The position numbers and the translations under genes are program-made. From an uncultured Planctomycetales bacterium (lineage in GTDB: Bacteria > Planctomycetota > Planctomycetia > Isosphaerales > Isosphaeraceae): 64,000 bases of DNA. The notes under the pieces are model-generated. The model searched no databases, had not been told where the DNA came from, and was given only the letters and a program-made list of their open reading frames with translations. How positions within the stretch are numbered: position 1 is the stretch's first letter; each line of letters starts with the position of its first letter. Below, in pieces: positions 10,731-20,145 of the stretch. The DNA is taken from assembly GCA_903926465.1 (NCBI GenBank), contig CAIYJE010000021.1, positions 62,001-126,000 on the forward strand. Reading direction: 5' to 3'.

Positions 10731-11726
10731 TCAGGCTACCTGACGTGGCTCGGCCTGGGGCGAATCTCGTAAGGCTTGCCGCAAGGAGACATCGTCCCAA
10801 AGATCTTTGAGACTCTGTTCAAAACTGATCCGCGGACGCCAGCTCGTTTCATTCAAAACCCGCGAGATAGACGCCCAGGAAGAGGAGGGGCCTTGCCTGG
10901 GCGGGTCGCCGGCCCCGCGAATGCTGACACTACGCCCGCTCAAGCGAATCAGATGCCCGAGCCCTTCCGCCACGGTATGAGGCGTTCCACTGCCAATATG
11001 ATAGAGCTGGCCATGCTTGCCCTCGTGAATCAGCGTGATCAAAGCACTGGCTGCATCCCGAACGTCAAAGAAATCTCGGGAAGCACCCAGATTTCCCAGG
11101 ACCATCTCCGCAACGCCCATTCGAGGCATACTGAGTTCACGCGCGAGCCGGCCAAACACCTGGCTGGTTGGTACGGCCGGGCCAATGGGGTTGAAGAGCC
11201 GCCCAACCATCACCTCAAGCCGGCCTGGATTCGATGCCGACAGGCCTAGCCGGGTGGAAGACCATTTGCTCAGGCCATAAGAGTCGACGGGACGGCATGG
11301 GGTGAGCTCGTGCGCAGGAAGCTGGTCGACAGGTACGGGACCGAGTTCGGCCGCGGACCCCACCAGTACCATGCGTGCGGAGGTCTGGAGCAATTGAATT
11401 GCCTCCAGCAAACAGGCTGTTCCACGGGTGTTCGTGGAGAACATGGCGGGTGCGTCTGCGGGTGGCGTGCGGCCGGCCGCGTGGATGACGGCCAGGGGGC
11501 CCAGCGGAGCAAGTACGTCGGAGAGAGTCTTCGCGGAGTGGAAGCTCAGGTCGAACTCCAGAAACCGATCCACGGGGCAAGAAGCTGGTCGTTTTCTACC
11601 GAGACAGAAAATGGTCGGTGAAAACGAACCCGACCCAGCCAGGGCCTGCAGCACGGCCGCACCCACAAACCCTGTGGTCCCGGTTAAAAGCCAGGTCCGT
11701 TTTTCGTGTCGTGGCTCGGCCACCAT
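10731..11726 (-). CDS. NAD(P)-dependent epimerase/reductase of the SDR family
   Basis: Extended short-chain dehydrogenase acting on a nucleotide sugar. The N-terminal Rossmann glycine motif TGTTGFVGAA is clear, followed by the catalytic YGLSK (YxxxK) and VGRLFNPIGP, a pattern seen in GDP-6-deoxy-mannose (Rmd-like) reductases. 331 residues from the ATG at 11726, which has AGAGG upstream; a TTG two codons earlier is less likely. It lies between a glycosyltransferase and the JAMM gene with short gaps, so it probably supplies an activated sugar for envelope polysaccharide. The exact substrate cannot be read from the sequence. Confidence 0.85.
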   Translation of the reverse strand: MVAEPRHEKRTWLLTGTTGFVGAAVLQALAGSGSFSPTIFCLGRKRPASCPVDRFLEFDLSFHSAKTLSDVLAPLGPLAVIHAAGRTPPADAPAMFSTNTRGTACLLEAIQLLQTSARMVLVGSAAELGPVPVDQLPAHELTPCRPVDSYGLSKWSSTRLGLSASNPGRLEVMVGRLFNPIGPAVPTSQVFGRLARELSMPRMGVAEMVLGNLGASRDFFDVRDAASALITLIHEGKHGQLYHIGSGTPHTVAEGLGHLIRLSGRSVSIRGAGDPPRQGPSSSWASISRVLNETSWRPRISFEQSLKDLWDDVSLRQALRDSPQAEPRQVA

Positions 11727-11751
11727 GTTCAAACCTCTGGCCAGGCAAACG

Positions 11752-12852
11752 TTAGACCGTGCATGAAACTGTCAGAGAACGTGATTGGTTTGCCCCAGGC
11801 CCCAGCAACTTCAGGGCGGCACGCAGCACCATTTCCGGTGTCAGTTCAACCATGCACCGATGATGCCCTTCCGCACAAGTTGGCTTCTGGCAGGGGCCGC
11901 ACGGTACCGGTTGCTGGAGGTGGATGGCGTTCGGGTGATAGGTTCGGGTCCAGCCAATATGAGTCGGTCCGAATAGCGAAACGACCGGCGTGCCAAATGG
12001 ACCGGCGAAGTGACGAGGACCGCTATCCGTGGTGACCAGAAGCGCAGAGCGCCGGACACAGGCTTTGGAGAGACCGATCGAGAGTGGCTGATCTGCCAGG
12101 CTCACCACCCGGGCGTGGCCGGCACGCGCTGCGATGGTGCGGGCGTTCTCTCGTTCACCAGGACCGCACAGCACCAGCACGTGGCAGTTCACCTGCTCAA
12201 CGAGTTGAAGGGCTAGGGTCACGAAGTAGTCGAGTGGCCAGTTTTTCGCCGGTCCAAAGGCTCCGCCTGTATTGAGGCAGACCACGGTCCCGTCTTGTGG
12301 AATTCCCAGCCGGGCCCAGGTCTCGTCTGCAACCCGCTCATCTTTTTTGGTGGTGAATAGCTCAGTTCGCGGCGAGCGCGAGGAGGCGCCGATGGTTCGT
12401 GCCAGGGCCAGATAATATTCAACGGCGGGGACCGGCAAAAATCCGCCGGCTGCTGTCAATTCCGGTTGAACGAGCTTGGTGAGCAACGCCGATCGACCAC
12501 CACGCGCATAGCCAACACGAACCGGAATTCCAGCCATCCATGTGATCAACGCAGATCGGAATGAGCCGGGTAACACGAGTGCGACCTGAGCCTTCGCATG
12601 ACGGAGCTCCCGAACCGCGGGCAGCAACCGATGGTTCCGATCACGGGCCCGCGCCGTGTAGAAAACGGTGTGATCGATCCATGGCGCTTTCTCAAAGACG
12701 GGGGCCACCTGCGGCTTCATCACCGCGGTAATTCTTGAGTTTGGCCATGCCTCTTTTAGCGCACGAAACGTGGGTGTGGCCATGACGGCATCACCAATCA
12801 GGTTCGGGCAAAATACCACGAGCCGCTCGTATCCGGCCTGTTCACGATTCAT
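11752..12852 (-). CDS. Glycosyltransferase family 9 (heptosyltransferase-like)
   Basis: 366 residues with the GT9 layout. The N-terminal Rossmann fold contains VVFCPNLIGDAVMATP (acceptor side, typical of WaaF/WaaC). In the C-terminal half VCLNTGGAFGPAKNWP and TTDSGPRHFAGPFGTPVVSLFGPTH form the sugar-nucleotide site. These enzymes add heptose or related sugars to the lipopolysaccharide core. It starts 57 bases after lpxK and ends 25 bases before the epimerase, so the three are likely one envelope operon. Waa-type function is inferred; the donor sugar could differ. Confidence 0.9.
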   Translation of the reverse strand: MNREQAGYERLVVFCPNLIGDAVMATPTFRALKEAWPNSRITAVMKPQVAPVFEKAPWIDHTVFYTARARDRNHRLLPAVRELRHAKAQVALVLPGSFRSALITWMAGIPVRVGYARGGRSALLTKLVQPELTAAGGFLPVPAVEYYLALARTIGASSRSPRTELFTTKKDERVADETWARLGIPQDGTVVCLNTGGAFGPAKNWPLDYFVTLALQLVEQVNCHVLVLCGPGERENARTIAARAGHARVVSLADQPLSIGLSKACVRRSALLVTTDSGPRHFAGPFGTPVVSLFGPTHIGWTRTYHPNAIHLQQPVPCGPCQKPTCAEGHHRCMVELTPEMVLRAALKLLGPGANQSRSLTVSCTV

Positions 12853-12909
12853 GGGCGATCCTTCGCGCAGAATCTCGGGGAATTCACGTGGGTCAGATGC
12901 CTCACGTTT

Positions 12910-14019
12910 TCAGGACAACTCGCCCACGCTTGGTAGCAAGCGCGCCAGCGCCTGTTCTAGCTCAGCGACCCCGGAAAGCGGTTCGAATGCAATTCGCAAG
13001 GAAAGCAGCGGAATCTCCGCGATCTGATCGACGCGTAGCTTCACCGAATCCTTCTGGGTGGTCAAGATGAGTGCTGGCCGCTGACGTTGCGCCCAGAGGG
13101 CCAGATCATCAAGATCGGTGCGGCTGTAAACGTGATGGTCTGGGTAAGATCGGAAATCTAGTAGATCAACACCAAGGCCTTGAAGCGTGCGCCGGAATCC
13201 CTCAGGGTTGCCGAGGCCGCAGAACGCAATGCAGCGAGAGGCCTTGAGCGGGCCCAGGCCATGATCGACCCCTTCGTGATCCACCAATCCGATTGGTGTC
13301 TGTCGTCCTTCGACCCAGCAAAGCGGACCGGCGGTACGTTCCGCAAGACGGCGAATCTCGACTCGCCGCTCTGGCTCAACCAGATCTGCTCGGGAAAGAA
13401 TGACCACACTGGCACGCGAGAGTGATCGAATAGGTTCACGCAACATTCCGCGTGGGAACATCCGGCCGCTACCAAACGGATTGAGTGCATCCAGCAAAAC
13501 CAGATCCAGGTCTCGGGCCAGCATCCGGTGCTGAAAGCCATCGTCGAGAATCAGTAGATCCGATTCCAGCTCATCAATGGCAATGCGTGCCAAGGCAACT
13601 CGATCTCGATCCTGGAGATGCGGAACGTCTGGAAGATTCTGGTCCAGCAACAGCCCCTCATCATTGAGATGGTCGGACTGGCCATAGCCGCGGCTTAACA
13701 AGCAGACGCGCACCCCATGCTCGCGGTACCAGCGGGCCACCCACTCCACGACCGGGGTTTTGCCGGTGCCACCCAGTGTGATGTTTCCTACCGAGACCAC
13801 AGGGCGGTCGACCCGGGTCACATGTTCGCCGCCTCGATCAAACTTTCGGTTCCTCAGGCGTACCCCAATTGCATAGGGCAAACTGAGTGCCGACAATCCA
13901 GCCCGGCCCACAAACCCCAGAAGACCACGGGTTTCCCCTCTCACCAGGCGAAGAAACGTATGCTCAAAACGAGACAAGTGAAACCTCTTAACCAATCGGA
14001 GAAGATGACCTGGATCCAA
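12910..14019 (-). CDS. lpxK: Tetraacyldisaccharide 4'-kinase
   Basis: Phosphorylates the 4' position of the lipid A disaccharide at the inner membrane, giving lipid IVA. The family P-loop VGNITLGGTGKTPVVEW has GGTGKT at residues 83-88. LSRGYG follows soon after, with DDGFQHRMLARDLDLVLLD the second kinase signature. An N-terminal amphipathic or hydrophobic stretch (about 36-54) suits membrane attachment. 369 residues from a TTG at 14019, without a strong Shine-Dalgarno, so the true start may be some codons downstream. It indicates a lipid A-containing outer membrane. Confidence 0.92.
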   Translation of the reverse strand: MDPGHLLRLVKRFHLSRFEHTFLRLVRGETRGLLGFVGRAGLSALSLPYAIGVRLRNRKFDRGGEHVTRVDRPVVSVGNITLGGTGKTPVVEWVARWYREHGVRVCLLSRGYGQSDHLNDEGLLLDQNLPDVPHLQDRDRVALARIAIDELESDLLILDDGFQHRMLARDLDLVLLDALNPFGSGRMFPRGMLREPIRSLSRASVVILSRADLVEPERRVEIRRLAERTAGPLCWVEGRQTPIGLVDHEGVDHGLGPLKASRCIAFCGLGNPEGFRRTLQGLGVDLLDFRSYPDHHVYSRTDLDDLALWAQRQRPALILTTQKDSVKLRVDQIAEIPLLSLRIAFEPLSGVAELEQALARLLPSVGELS

Positions 14020-14186
14020 GCTGACAAAAAAAACTACCCAAAGAAAACATCTCTTGTGTTGATCCGCCCGATCCGGCCCGTATACCCTATGATTCTTCTT
14101 GAACGATGAACGGGATCGATCGAAGGCTACCTGCCGTCCGCAAGATCCGTCAACCGCGCCTGCACCACTTGTAAATCTTCTTAATC

Positions 14187-14522
14187 ATGATCTGCCCTCC
14201 CCATAGTCCGGCACCACTTGTTGAAGACTGGATGGCACGTCATCGGCACCCCGCAAGCTTTTTGCTGCACCTGATTGGCATACCGCTGAGCTTGGCGGGT
14301 TTCTTGCTGTCGCCGTTTTTCATGATTCTGCTCTCATTCCCCATGTTTCTTTTTTCGGCGAGCTTGTTTGTTGCCGGCTACCTCCTTCAGTTTCTGGGAC
14401 ACGCCCTGGAAGGTACCGAACCCGGCGAAGTGACGGAATTCAGGCGGTGGCTGAACCGTAGATCCCGCTCAAGCAAAAATCTGGTGGCCAGGCCAAGGCA
14501 GACCCAGGGTTCAGCAAGCTGA
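14187..14522 (+). CDS. Mpo1-like (DUF962) membrane protein
   Basis: 111 residues with two hydrophobic segments in a compact Mpo1/YGL010w-like pattern: WMARHRHP, then FLLHLIGIPL, then GYLLQFLGHALEGTEPGE. The conserved His residues and the GIP and GHxxE motifs are those of DUF962. The yeast member is an iron-dependent dioxygenase acting on 2-hydroxy fatty acids; a similar lipid role here is inference only. It starts with an ATG at 14187 and stands alone between lpxK (divergent) and tolC. Confidence 0.8.
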   Translation: MICPPHSPAPLVEDWMARHRHPASFLLHLIGIPLSLAGFLLSPFFMILLSFPMFLFSASLFVAGYLLQFLGHALEGTEPGEVTEFRRWLNRRSRSSKNLVARPRQTQGSAS

Positions 14523-14964
14523 CCCAGAGCGGTTTTCAAAAAAAAATTCAGCAAGCTCCCCTGGTACCAGCCGGTTTGGCTCTTAATTACCAATCATTCC
14601 AGAGACTTGGGGCGTTCTCGTCGAATGGTCTGGTCCGAGTTCGAGAAATCGGTAGAATCCCGACGCTCGATTCAAGTGACATGACCGGCACAGCCGATAC
14701 TGCTTGACAGAACGATCTGAGAGGTCGTAGGAACACATCCATTACCGGGTGTTCAGTCCTGCAACTCAAAACCTCGGGTCTGGCTCTCTTGTGGTTCGGG
14801 CAATGTCGGAGTGCCTGAATCGAATTTATTTCGGGATCGGGTCGAAGAGCCGTTTTGGCAAGGAAGCCGGCGGCAAGCAGACCGAACCGCAGGAAACTCT
14901 CCGGTTGCCCGGGTATCCCCCATCCGGTCTCTGGTGGGACCTCAACGACTAAGGACGGTCGGCC
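14523..14964 (+). promoter_or_regulatory. Intergenic region upstream of the tolC-like gene, possible promoter
   Basis: About 440 bases without a convincing gene. TTGACA at about 14704, followed 18 bases later by TAGGAA, is the only promoter-like pair I see, and it is weak. An A-run with ATTCAGCAAGCT near 14536 may belong to the end of the preceding transcript. GGACGG precedes the tolC-like start. Confidence 0.3.
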
Positions 14965-17310
14965 ATGCGATTGACCGCTCTGGGAACACGGCTAACGATG
15001 CTTGCAGCGCTTGCAAGTGCAGGAATGGCCGTGGGATGCCGGCGCGTACCCTACTTGGATCAGTCAAAACCGGTTCCTCATGACCCCACCAATCTGGTGG
15101 CCAAGGAGGACTCGGAAGTTCAGCAGACGCAGCTGATGGACGTGGCAACACCGTTGCCCATGCCCAAGATGACTGACCCACGCACCACCAGTAATCCAGA
15201 CGCCCCCGAAATGTGGGAACTGTCGCTCCAGGAAGCGCTCAGAATTGGTCTGGATAATGCGGAAATCGTGCGAGTCATCCCTCTGGGTGCCGCCGGTACG
15301 CCCGTGGGTGGGTTTGAACCTCAGTTCCTCGCCCTTGGCAATATCAACACACTGGGTGCCGGTAACCTGGTCAGTGTGTATGACCCAGCCATCGCAGAAA
15401 CACGCATCTCGTCGGCGCTCTCCCAGTTCGACGCCAACCTCCAGACAACCATGCTCTGGGGACACAGCAACCAGTTGCTGAACAATGCCATCTCAGGTGG
15501 TTACTTCTCGGCGAACAACCACTTCCCGGTGGTGTCGCTCTCAGATTCCGCCCAGATGTCTGCTGCTATTCAAAAGCGAACAGCAACGGGTGCCACTCTG
15601 AATGTGACCCACAACATTCAGTACCAGTACTCCAATAGCCCGTTCAACGTGTTCCCGTCGGCCTACACGACGAACATGCAGTTCAACTTTACCCAGCCTT
15701 TGCTAGGCTCGGCACCAACCTCCCAGTTCAACCCGAATCCACTCCCCTCGGGGCTAGAAGCCAACCGCGCTCCCATCGTGATCGCCCGGCTTCAGGCCGA
15801 CTTCAGCGTCTGGCAGTTCAAGAGCCAGGTGCAGGGGCTCGTCCGCTCAATCGAGCAACAATACTGGGCGCTGGCCCAGGCCCAGATTCAGCTCTGGGCT
15901 ACGGAAACAGCCGTAGAGCTCGGTGAGAAGATTCTGGAACGCGAACTGGTCAAACTTGAGGTCGGTAGCAGTGCCAAGCCCAACGTGGCTGAAGCTGAAG
16001 AAACCCTCGAACGGTTCCGCCTCGACTACATCCAGCGCACCGCGGACCTGATTACCACCGAACGTCAGCTTCGGAACCTTCTGGGCCTTCCGCCCACAGA
16101 TAATCGCCGGATCGTTCCTCTCACCAACCCCACCGAAGCCCGCATCGAGCCCAACTGGCAGGCCAGCATGGCCCAAATGGTGAACTACCAGCCAGACATC
16201 GTTCAGGGCCAGCTTCTGGTACGGGTTGCTGAACTCCAGTTGCTGGTTGCTCGCAACCAACTGCTGCCGGTCTTGAACTTCAACGCCCTCTATCAGCTCA
16301 ACGGGCTGGGCCATCACCTCGACCAGGCTGAGGGAGTGATGACCGGCTCTTCAGTTCAGGCCATCAACCCAATTCTCAACGCTCAGCAGCGGGCTGCCGG
16401 TATCAACCCGGTACCACTGCAGTTCCGAGACTTCCAGAGCTGGCAAATGGGATTCACGTTCCAGATGCCGCTGGGTTACCGAGGCCCCATGGCGAACGTT
16501 CGCCTGGCCCAGTACCAACTGCTTCAGTCTCGGGCCTACCTGCAGCAAATTGTCCACCAGACCAGCCACCAGCTTTCACGCTTCTTCCTGGAAGTGGACG
16601 TGAACTACAAGCTGTTCAAGACAGCGAGCCGCCTGAAGGCTGCTGCCAAGCAGCGTTTGGAAGCGTCCAAGGCGTTCTATGAGAACGGTACGATTGCCAT
16701 CGACCGATACCTCGACGCCGTGAATCGCTGGGCCAACGCTGTTGTGAGTGAGGCCGACTTCCGCACTCGCTACAACACCTCAATCGTGTTGCTTGAAGAG
16801 CTCAAGGGAACCTTGCTTGCCTACGACAATATCGCCGTGGCAGAAGGCCCCTGGCCAGCCAAGGCTTATATCCAGGCTCAAGACCAGCAAGCCGCCCATC
16901 GCCAGCACCCTGTTGGCGAGGATGGCAACTACTCACCCAGACCTGTGACTGGCCCTGGTCCGCTCGACCCACTGCCACCGGTCGCTCCGCCTAACTTCCA
17001 GCCGGCTGAAGTTCCACCAACGCCACCACCTGGCGGTTTTGACGGCCCTCAACCATACCCGGCCGCTCCCGCTCGACCCACCGGCTCTCCACCGATCCTT
17101 GGGAATCGAACACCAGGACCGATGAGCCCAATTGAGCCTGAGGTGCGACGGGTGGCGAATACCAGTGGTGCCCCAGTCCGATCCGGTATCATTCAGCCGC
17201 CCATGGAAATGCCGCTTGATCTCCCGCCCGCTCCCGAGATCATGCCAACGCTTCCAAGCCCAGGACCTTTGCAATCCACCGAGTTGCCATTACTACCTGG
17301 CAGCGTTTAA
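14965..17310 (+). CDS. TolC-family outer membrane efflux lipoprotein
   Basis: Outer membrane channel subunit of an efflux or type I export system. The signal peptide ends in a lipobox (AVGC, Cys at residue 25), so it should be acylated. Two OEP repeats rich in Ala, Gln and Leu (about 270-400 and 430-610) contain the family patterns SIEQQYWALAQAQIQLWA, LRNLLGLPPTDNR and RYLDAVNRWANAV. At 781 residues it is larger than usual: about 130 extra residues near the N-terminus carry FxNINTLGAGNLVSVYDPAI, and the last 140 residues are a proline-rich tail. No pump or periplasmic adaptor gene is adjacent. A strong terminator follows. Confidence 0.88.
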   Translation: MRLTALGTRLTMLAALASAGMAVGCRRVPYLDQSKPVPHDPTNLVAKEDSEVQQTQLMDVATPLPMPKMTDPRTTSNPDAPEMWELSLQEALRIGLDNAEIVRVIPLGAAGTPVGGFEPQFLALGNINTLGAGNLVSVYDPAIAETRISSALSQFDANLQTTMLWGHSNQLLNNAISGGYFSANNHFPVVSLSDSAQMSAAIQKRTATGATLNVTHNIQYQYSNSPFNVFPSAYTTNMQFNFTQPLLGSAPTSQFNPNPLPSGLEANRAPIVIARLQADFSVWQFKSQVQGLVRSIEQQYWALAQAQIQLWATETAVELGEKILERELVKLEVGSSAKPNVAEAEETLERFRLDYIQRTADLITTERQLRNLLGLPPTDNRRIVPLTNPTEARIEPNWQASMAQMVNYQPDIVQGQLLVRVAELQLLVARNQLLPVLNFNALYQLNGLGHHLDQAEGVMTGSSVQAINPILNAQQRAAGINPVPLQFRDFQSWQMGFTFQMPLGYRGPMANVRLAQYQLLQSRAYLQQIVHQTSHQLSRFFLEVDVNYKLFKTASRLKAAAKQRLEASKAFYENGTIAIDRYLDAVNRWANAVVSEADFRTRYNTSIVLLEELKGTLLAYDNIAVAEGPWPAKAYIQAQDQQAAHRQHPVGEDGNYSPRPVTGPGPLDPLPPVAPPNFQPAEVPPTPPPGGFDGPQPYPAAPARPTGSPPILGNRTPGPMSPIEPEVRRVANTSGAPVRSGIIQPPMEMPLDLPPAPEIMPTLPSPGPLQSTELPLLPGSV

Positions 17311-17322
17311 CGCACCAACCGA

Positions 17323-17354
17323 CAAAAAGCCCAGCCATCCGGCTGGGCTTTTTC
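17323..17354 (+). terminator. Rho-independent terminator of the tolC-like gene
   Basis: AAAAAGCCCAGCC and GGCTGGGCTTTTT pair perfectly around a short ATCC loop, with a T-run on the plus strand. Confidence 0.93.
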
Positions 17355-17503
17355 GTTGAATGGCTGGTTGCTTCTAGAACTCGGATCAGAGCAAAATAGA
17401 CTCCAGTCACAAGCCATGCCGGCCATTAAACTTTTTCTGACCGTCAGTCATCCCACCCAGGCGCTACGTTCAAGCATCGAGCGCCGCCCAGGAGCATCAG
17501 ATC

Positions 17504-18697
17504 ATGAGCACCCCATGCGGCAGCCGACGCAACTTCATAAAAACCGCCGCCGTAGCCGGTGGCGCCCTGACCCTGGCCGGCAACGCCGCCAACGCCACCG
17601 TTGACGAGATGCCAAGCGTCACGCTAGGTCGGACCGGTCAGAAAGTTTCCAGGCTCGGCATGGGAACAAGCTGGACCGTTCAGCCAAGCTTCGTCCAGGC
17701 CGCCATTCTGTCTGGTGTGGGCTACATTGATTCCTCAGAGACTTATGAGAACGGCAACTCGGAATCGACCCTGGGCGCAGTGCTTGAACGAACCGGGAAG
17801 CGCAAAGACGTTTACCTGGTAACCAAGAACGCCGGCTTCCGGGAAAACGGTGATCCGGCCGTCTTCGAACAACGTCTGAACAAAAGCCTGGAACGGCTCA
17901 AAACCGATTACGTGGATGCCTACTTCCTGCACGGCATCAAGGGAGACCAGATCCCTGTACTCTTCGATGAGAACGTCAAAAATGCGTTCGAAAAGCTGCG
18001 CAAGGCTGGAAAGATCCGGTTCGCCGGGCTGAGCTGCCATGACGCCAGGCTGGTCGATGTGGTGGAAGCCGCCGCCAAGTGCGGTTGGATCGATCAGATT
18101 ATGATCCAGTACAACTTCCGCACCATGAACGCCGACGACCTCAGACGCGCCGTGGATAAGGCCAGCGAAGCCAATATTGGCCTGGTGGCCATGAAGACCC
18201 AGGGTGGCTCTGAGCCGTTTGCCAACGACGCTGCACGCAAGGAAACTCGGCTCACCGGGCTTCTGGAGAAGGGGTTCAGTGTTCCCCAGGCTGCCATCAA
18301 GGCAGTGCTTGCCGACGAGCGGATTCAGGTGGTTGTCAGCGAGATGACCAACCGCGACCAGCTCAAGGAGAACTCGGCGGCCGTCACTAACCCGCTCTCA
18401 CCCAAGGAAGCCAGACTCCTTGAAGAGCATCGCGCCAAGACCGCACACCTGTACTGCCAGGGCTGCGGACACAATTGCGAGCCAGGAACAGGGGGGGCAC
18501 GCGTGGCCGACGTCTTACGGCACCTCCGCTATCACGAGGCTTACGGCAAGCGAGAGCAGGCCCGCGAACTGTACCAGGCATTGCCGGTTCTCGAACGAAC
18601 CTTCAATGATCAGGCGCTCTATGCCGCCGAGGCCGCCTGCCCGCATGGACTCCCCGTGGCCCAACTTTTGAAAACCGCCGAGCGGCTGCTGAGCTAA
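17504..18697 (+). CDS. Tat-exported aldo/keto reductase with C-terminal Fe-S-like Cys motif
   Basis: 397 residues. SRRNFIKTAAVAGG is a twin-arginine signal. The reductase barrel starts at VTLGRTGQKVSRLGMG, and the tetrad is visible as D and Y in YIDSSETYENG, K in YLVTKNAG and H in DAYFLHGI. The C-terminal YCQGCGHNCEP plus a distant ACPHGLP gives a CxxCxxxC...CP pattern, as in the ferredoxin-like tail of some reductases of this family. The ATG follows AGGAG. The Tat signal would suit export of a folded, cofactor-loaded enzyme. The substrate is unknown. Confidence 0.87.
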   Translation: MSTPCGSRRNFIKTAAVAGGALTLAGNAANATVDEMPSVTLGRTGQKVSRLGMGTSWTVQPSFVQAAILSGVGYIDSSETYENGNSESTLGAVLERTGKRKDVYLVTKNAGFRENGDPAVFEQRLNKSLERLKTDYVDAYFLHGIKGDQIPVLFDENVKNAFEKLRKAGKIRFAGLSCHDARLVDVVEAAAKCGWIDQIMIQYNFRTMNADDLRRAVDKASEANIGLVAMKTQGGSEPFANDAARKETRLTGLLEKGFSVPQAAIKAVLADERIQVVVSEMTNRDQLKENSAAVTNPLSPKEARLLEEHRAKTAHLYCQGCGHNCEPGTGGARVADVLRHLRYHEAYGKREQARELYQALPVLERTFNDQALYAAEAACPHGLPVAQLLKTAERLLS

Positions 18698-19017
18698 TCG
18701 GCACAAGGCTTTTGCCAGCCCGGTTCATAAGTCACCGCTTGCATTCTGGTCTTTGACCCGGGTGCGAGCGGTTTTGCGTTGCGTCTCTCGGATCAGACAA
18801 CCGGGCATCACCGCTTCCGATCACGCTTCACGGTTGCACGGCACACGGTTGGTCTTGAGGGCCAATCGCCTTTCTTCAAACCGAAAACACCAGGTTGGGA
18901 GCCAAAGTGAATGCCTGCTCCGGTTCGGTCTAACCCAGCCGCGAGCGCGCCCTTCGAAGTTGCGCTTTTGAGCCCCGAGTCCCCAAAATCGCAGCGGACG
19001 CGGTACTCCTGTTATCC

Positions 19018-19080
19018 CGACGCGTCAGCGAGGGATTCTGCTCCGAATGCGAGCCCGAAACGCCAGCGAGCGGATCTCTT
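19018..19080 (+). repeat. Repeat family 2, copy in plus orientation
   Basis: CCGACGCGTCAGCGAGGG is followed by CTCCGAATGCGAGCCCGAAA and CGCCAGCGAGCGGATCTCTT. It aligns without gaps to 56338-56400. Confidence 0.8.
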
Positions 19081-19145
19081 GCTTTTTCCCAAGAAGGGCA
19101 CTGCGGCAAACGAGGCGGAATTCGTCAGGAGCCGGACGCTATATA

Positions 19146-19182
19146 AGAAATCCACTCGCTGGCACTTCGGGCTTGTATTTCC
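19146..19182 (-). repeat. Repeat family 2, inverted partial copy
   Basis: Read on the minus strand it gives AATACAAGCCCGAAGTGCC followed by AGCGAGTGGATTTCTT, the core of repeat family 2. It lies 65 bases from the forward copy and in the opposite orientation. Confidence 0.75.
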
Positions 19183-19317
19183 GCTCAACCGCTTGGCTAA
19201 GTCATGCGCAACGCGAACGCGCTAAACCTGATGTTCCTGGCCCCTGAGCGTCCCTTGGACTCTAGCTCCAGGTCTGGACTCACTCCCACTCCGTGAGTAG
19301 AACGCAACCGTAGCGAG

Positions 19318-19803
19318 TTAGGGCAAACGATTGAATGGCGGATTCTCGACTGGCCAGCCGAGTTCCAGAAGTGCAAGAGAGGCCAGTGAGCGAACGCTCT
19401 CCCACGGCGGTTCATACAGACCATCATTGGTCCAGAGATCCTCATGGAAGAGGGAACCGCCTCTGCTCATGTCTTTGAGCCGCTGATCGACCCGTGCAAA
19501 CGCTTCCTGCTGACAGTCATCCCATGCGCCACCGTGTACAAATTCTGTTGTAAACTTTAACCAGTACTCAAAATCGGACACCAGTTGCTCAGGCGCGCAG
19601 ACATCGTCGGGAAACAATATGGGATTAATAAACAACATGCGCTGAACACAGGCACTCGCGGCCAAGGCTTGTAACGACCAGCAAAAATACTTGCAAAGGG
19701 ACTCTGGTAACTCTGGATGTCTTAGAAGCCGTTTCAAAACCTGGGACAGGCACCTCCCGGACTCGGAGCCAGTCCCGGTTTTGAAACGGCTTCTTAAGTT
19801 CAT
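19318..19803 (-). pseudogene. Hypothetical protein, apparently truncated by a repeat
   Basis: The open frame gives 161 residues, but the first 26 or so are encoded by a copy of hairpin repeat family 1. The same residue string (RSRFKTGTGSESGRCLSQVL) is produced by the copy near 29600. The rest, from ESLCKYFCWSLQALAASAC through FEYWLKFTTEFVHGG to the end, looks like ordinary protein. This suggests the 3' part of a longer gene whose 5' part was replaced. Translation could restart at an ATG at 19638, giving 106 residues. No family recognised. Confidence 0.5.
19722..19797. repeat. Hairpin repeat family 1, full copy
   Basis: A 76-base near-palindrome. The outer arms are AGAAGCCGTTTCAAAACC and GGTTTTGAAACGGCTTCT. 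The inner pair is GGGACAGGCACCT and GGAGCCAGTCCC, with CCCGGACTC between. Confidence 0.9.
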
Positions 19804-19863
19804 CGCCGGCTTCCCATGAACGGCCTGCTGATGTTGGATGAAGTGGCTTAACAGCCAGTCTTC

Positions 19864-19935
19864 AAGACGATTTCAAAACCTGGGACCGGCACCACTCGGA
19901 CTCAGAGCCAGTCCCCGTTCTGGAACGGCTTCTTA
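19864..19935. repeat. Hairpin repeat family 1, second copy
   Basis: The same architecture as 19722-19797, 67 bases further on: AAGACGATTTCAAAACC, then GGGACCGGCACCACTC, then AGAGCCAGTCCCCG and GGAACGGCTTCTTAC. It ends just at the stop of yacG, so it may act in termination or messenger stability. Confidence 0.88.
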
Positions 19936-20145
19936 CTCTTCAAAATCAGCCGACGCGTCAGGCCGATCCTCGGCTTCGTCTTGGTCTTCAGGCAGCCCGG
20001 CCCCTGGGATCACATAGTTTCCATCAATCCACCGGCCCAGATCCACCAGCCGGCAGCGATCCGTACAGAACGGAAAACTCGGCAGTTCTGAAAGGCTGCC
20101 GATTTCCAGGCTCTTACCACAGATCGGGCAACGGACGCGAATCAT
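19933..20145 (-). CDS. yacG: YacG-type zinc-binding protein (DNA gyrase inhibitor family)
   Basis: 70 residues. Four cysteines, C6, C9, C27 and C31 (CPICG then FCTDRCR), form the YacG zinc site, and VDLGRWIDGNYVIPG is the family motif. The E. coli protein binds gyrase and inhibits it. The acidic tail EDQDEAEDRPDASADFEE is typical. The start overlaps the stop of the fmdB-type gene by four bases (ATGA), so the two are translated together. Confidence 0.92.
   Translation of the reverse strand: MIRVRCPICGKSLEIGSLSELPSFPFCTDRCRLVDLGRWIDGNYVIPGAGLPEDQDEAEDRPDASADFEE

Larger units (their letters stand above)
18698..19317. other. Gene-free region carrying repeat family 2
   Basis: About 620 bases without a believable gene between the reductase and a gene remnant on the other strand. 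It holds two copies of repeat family 2 (19018-19080 forward, 19146-19182 inverted). Small frames here have no ribosome site and overlap the repeats. Confidence 0.6.
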
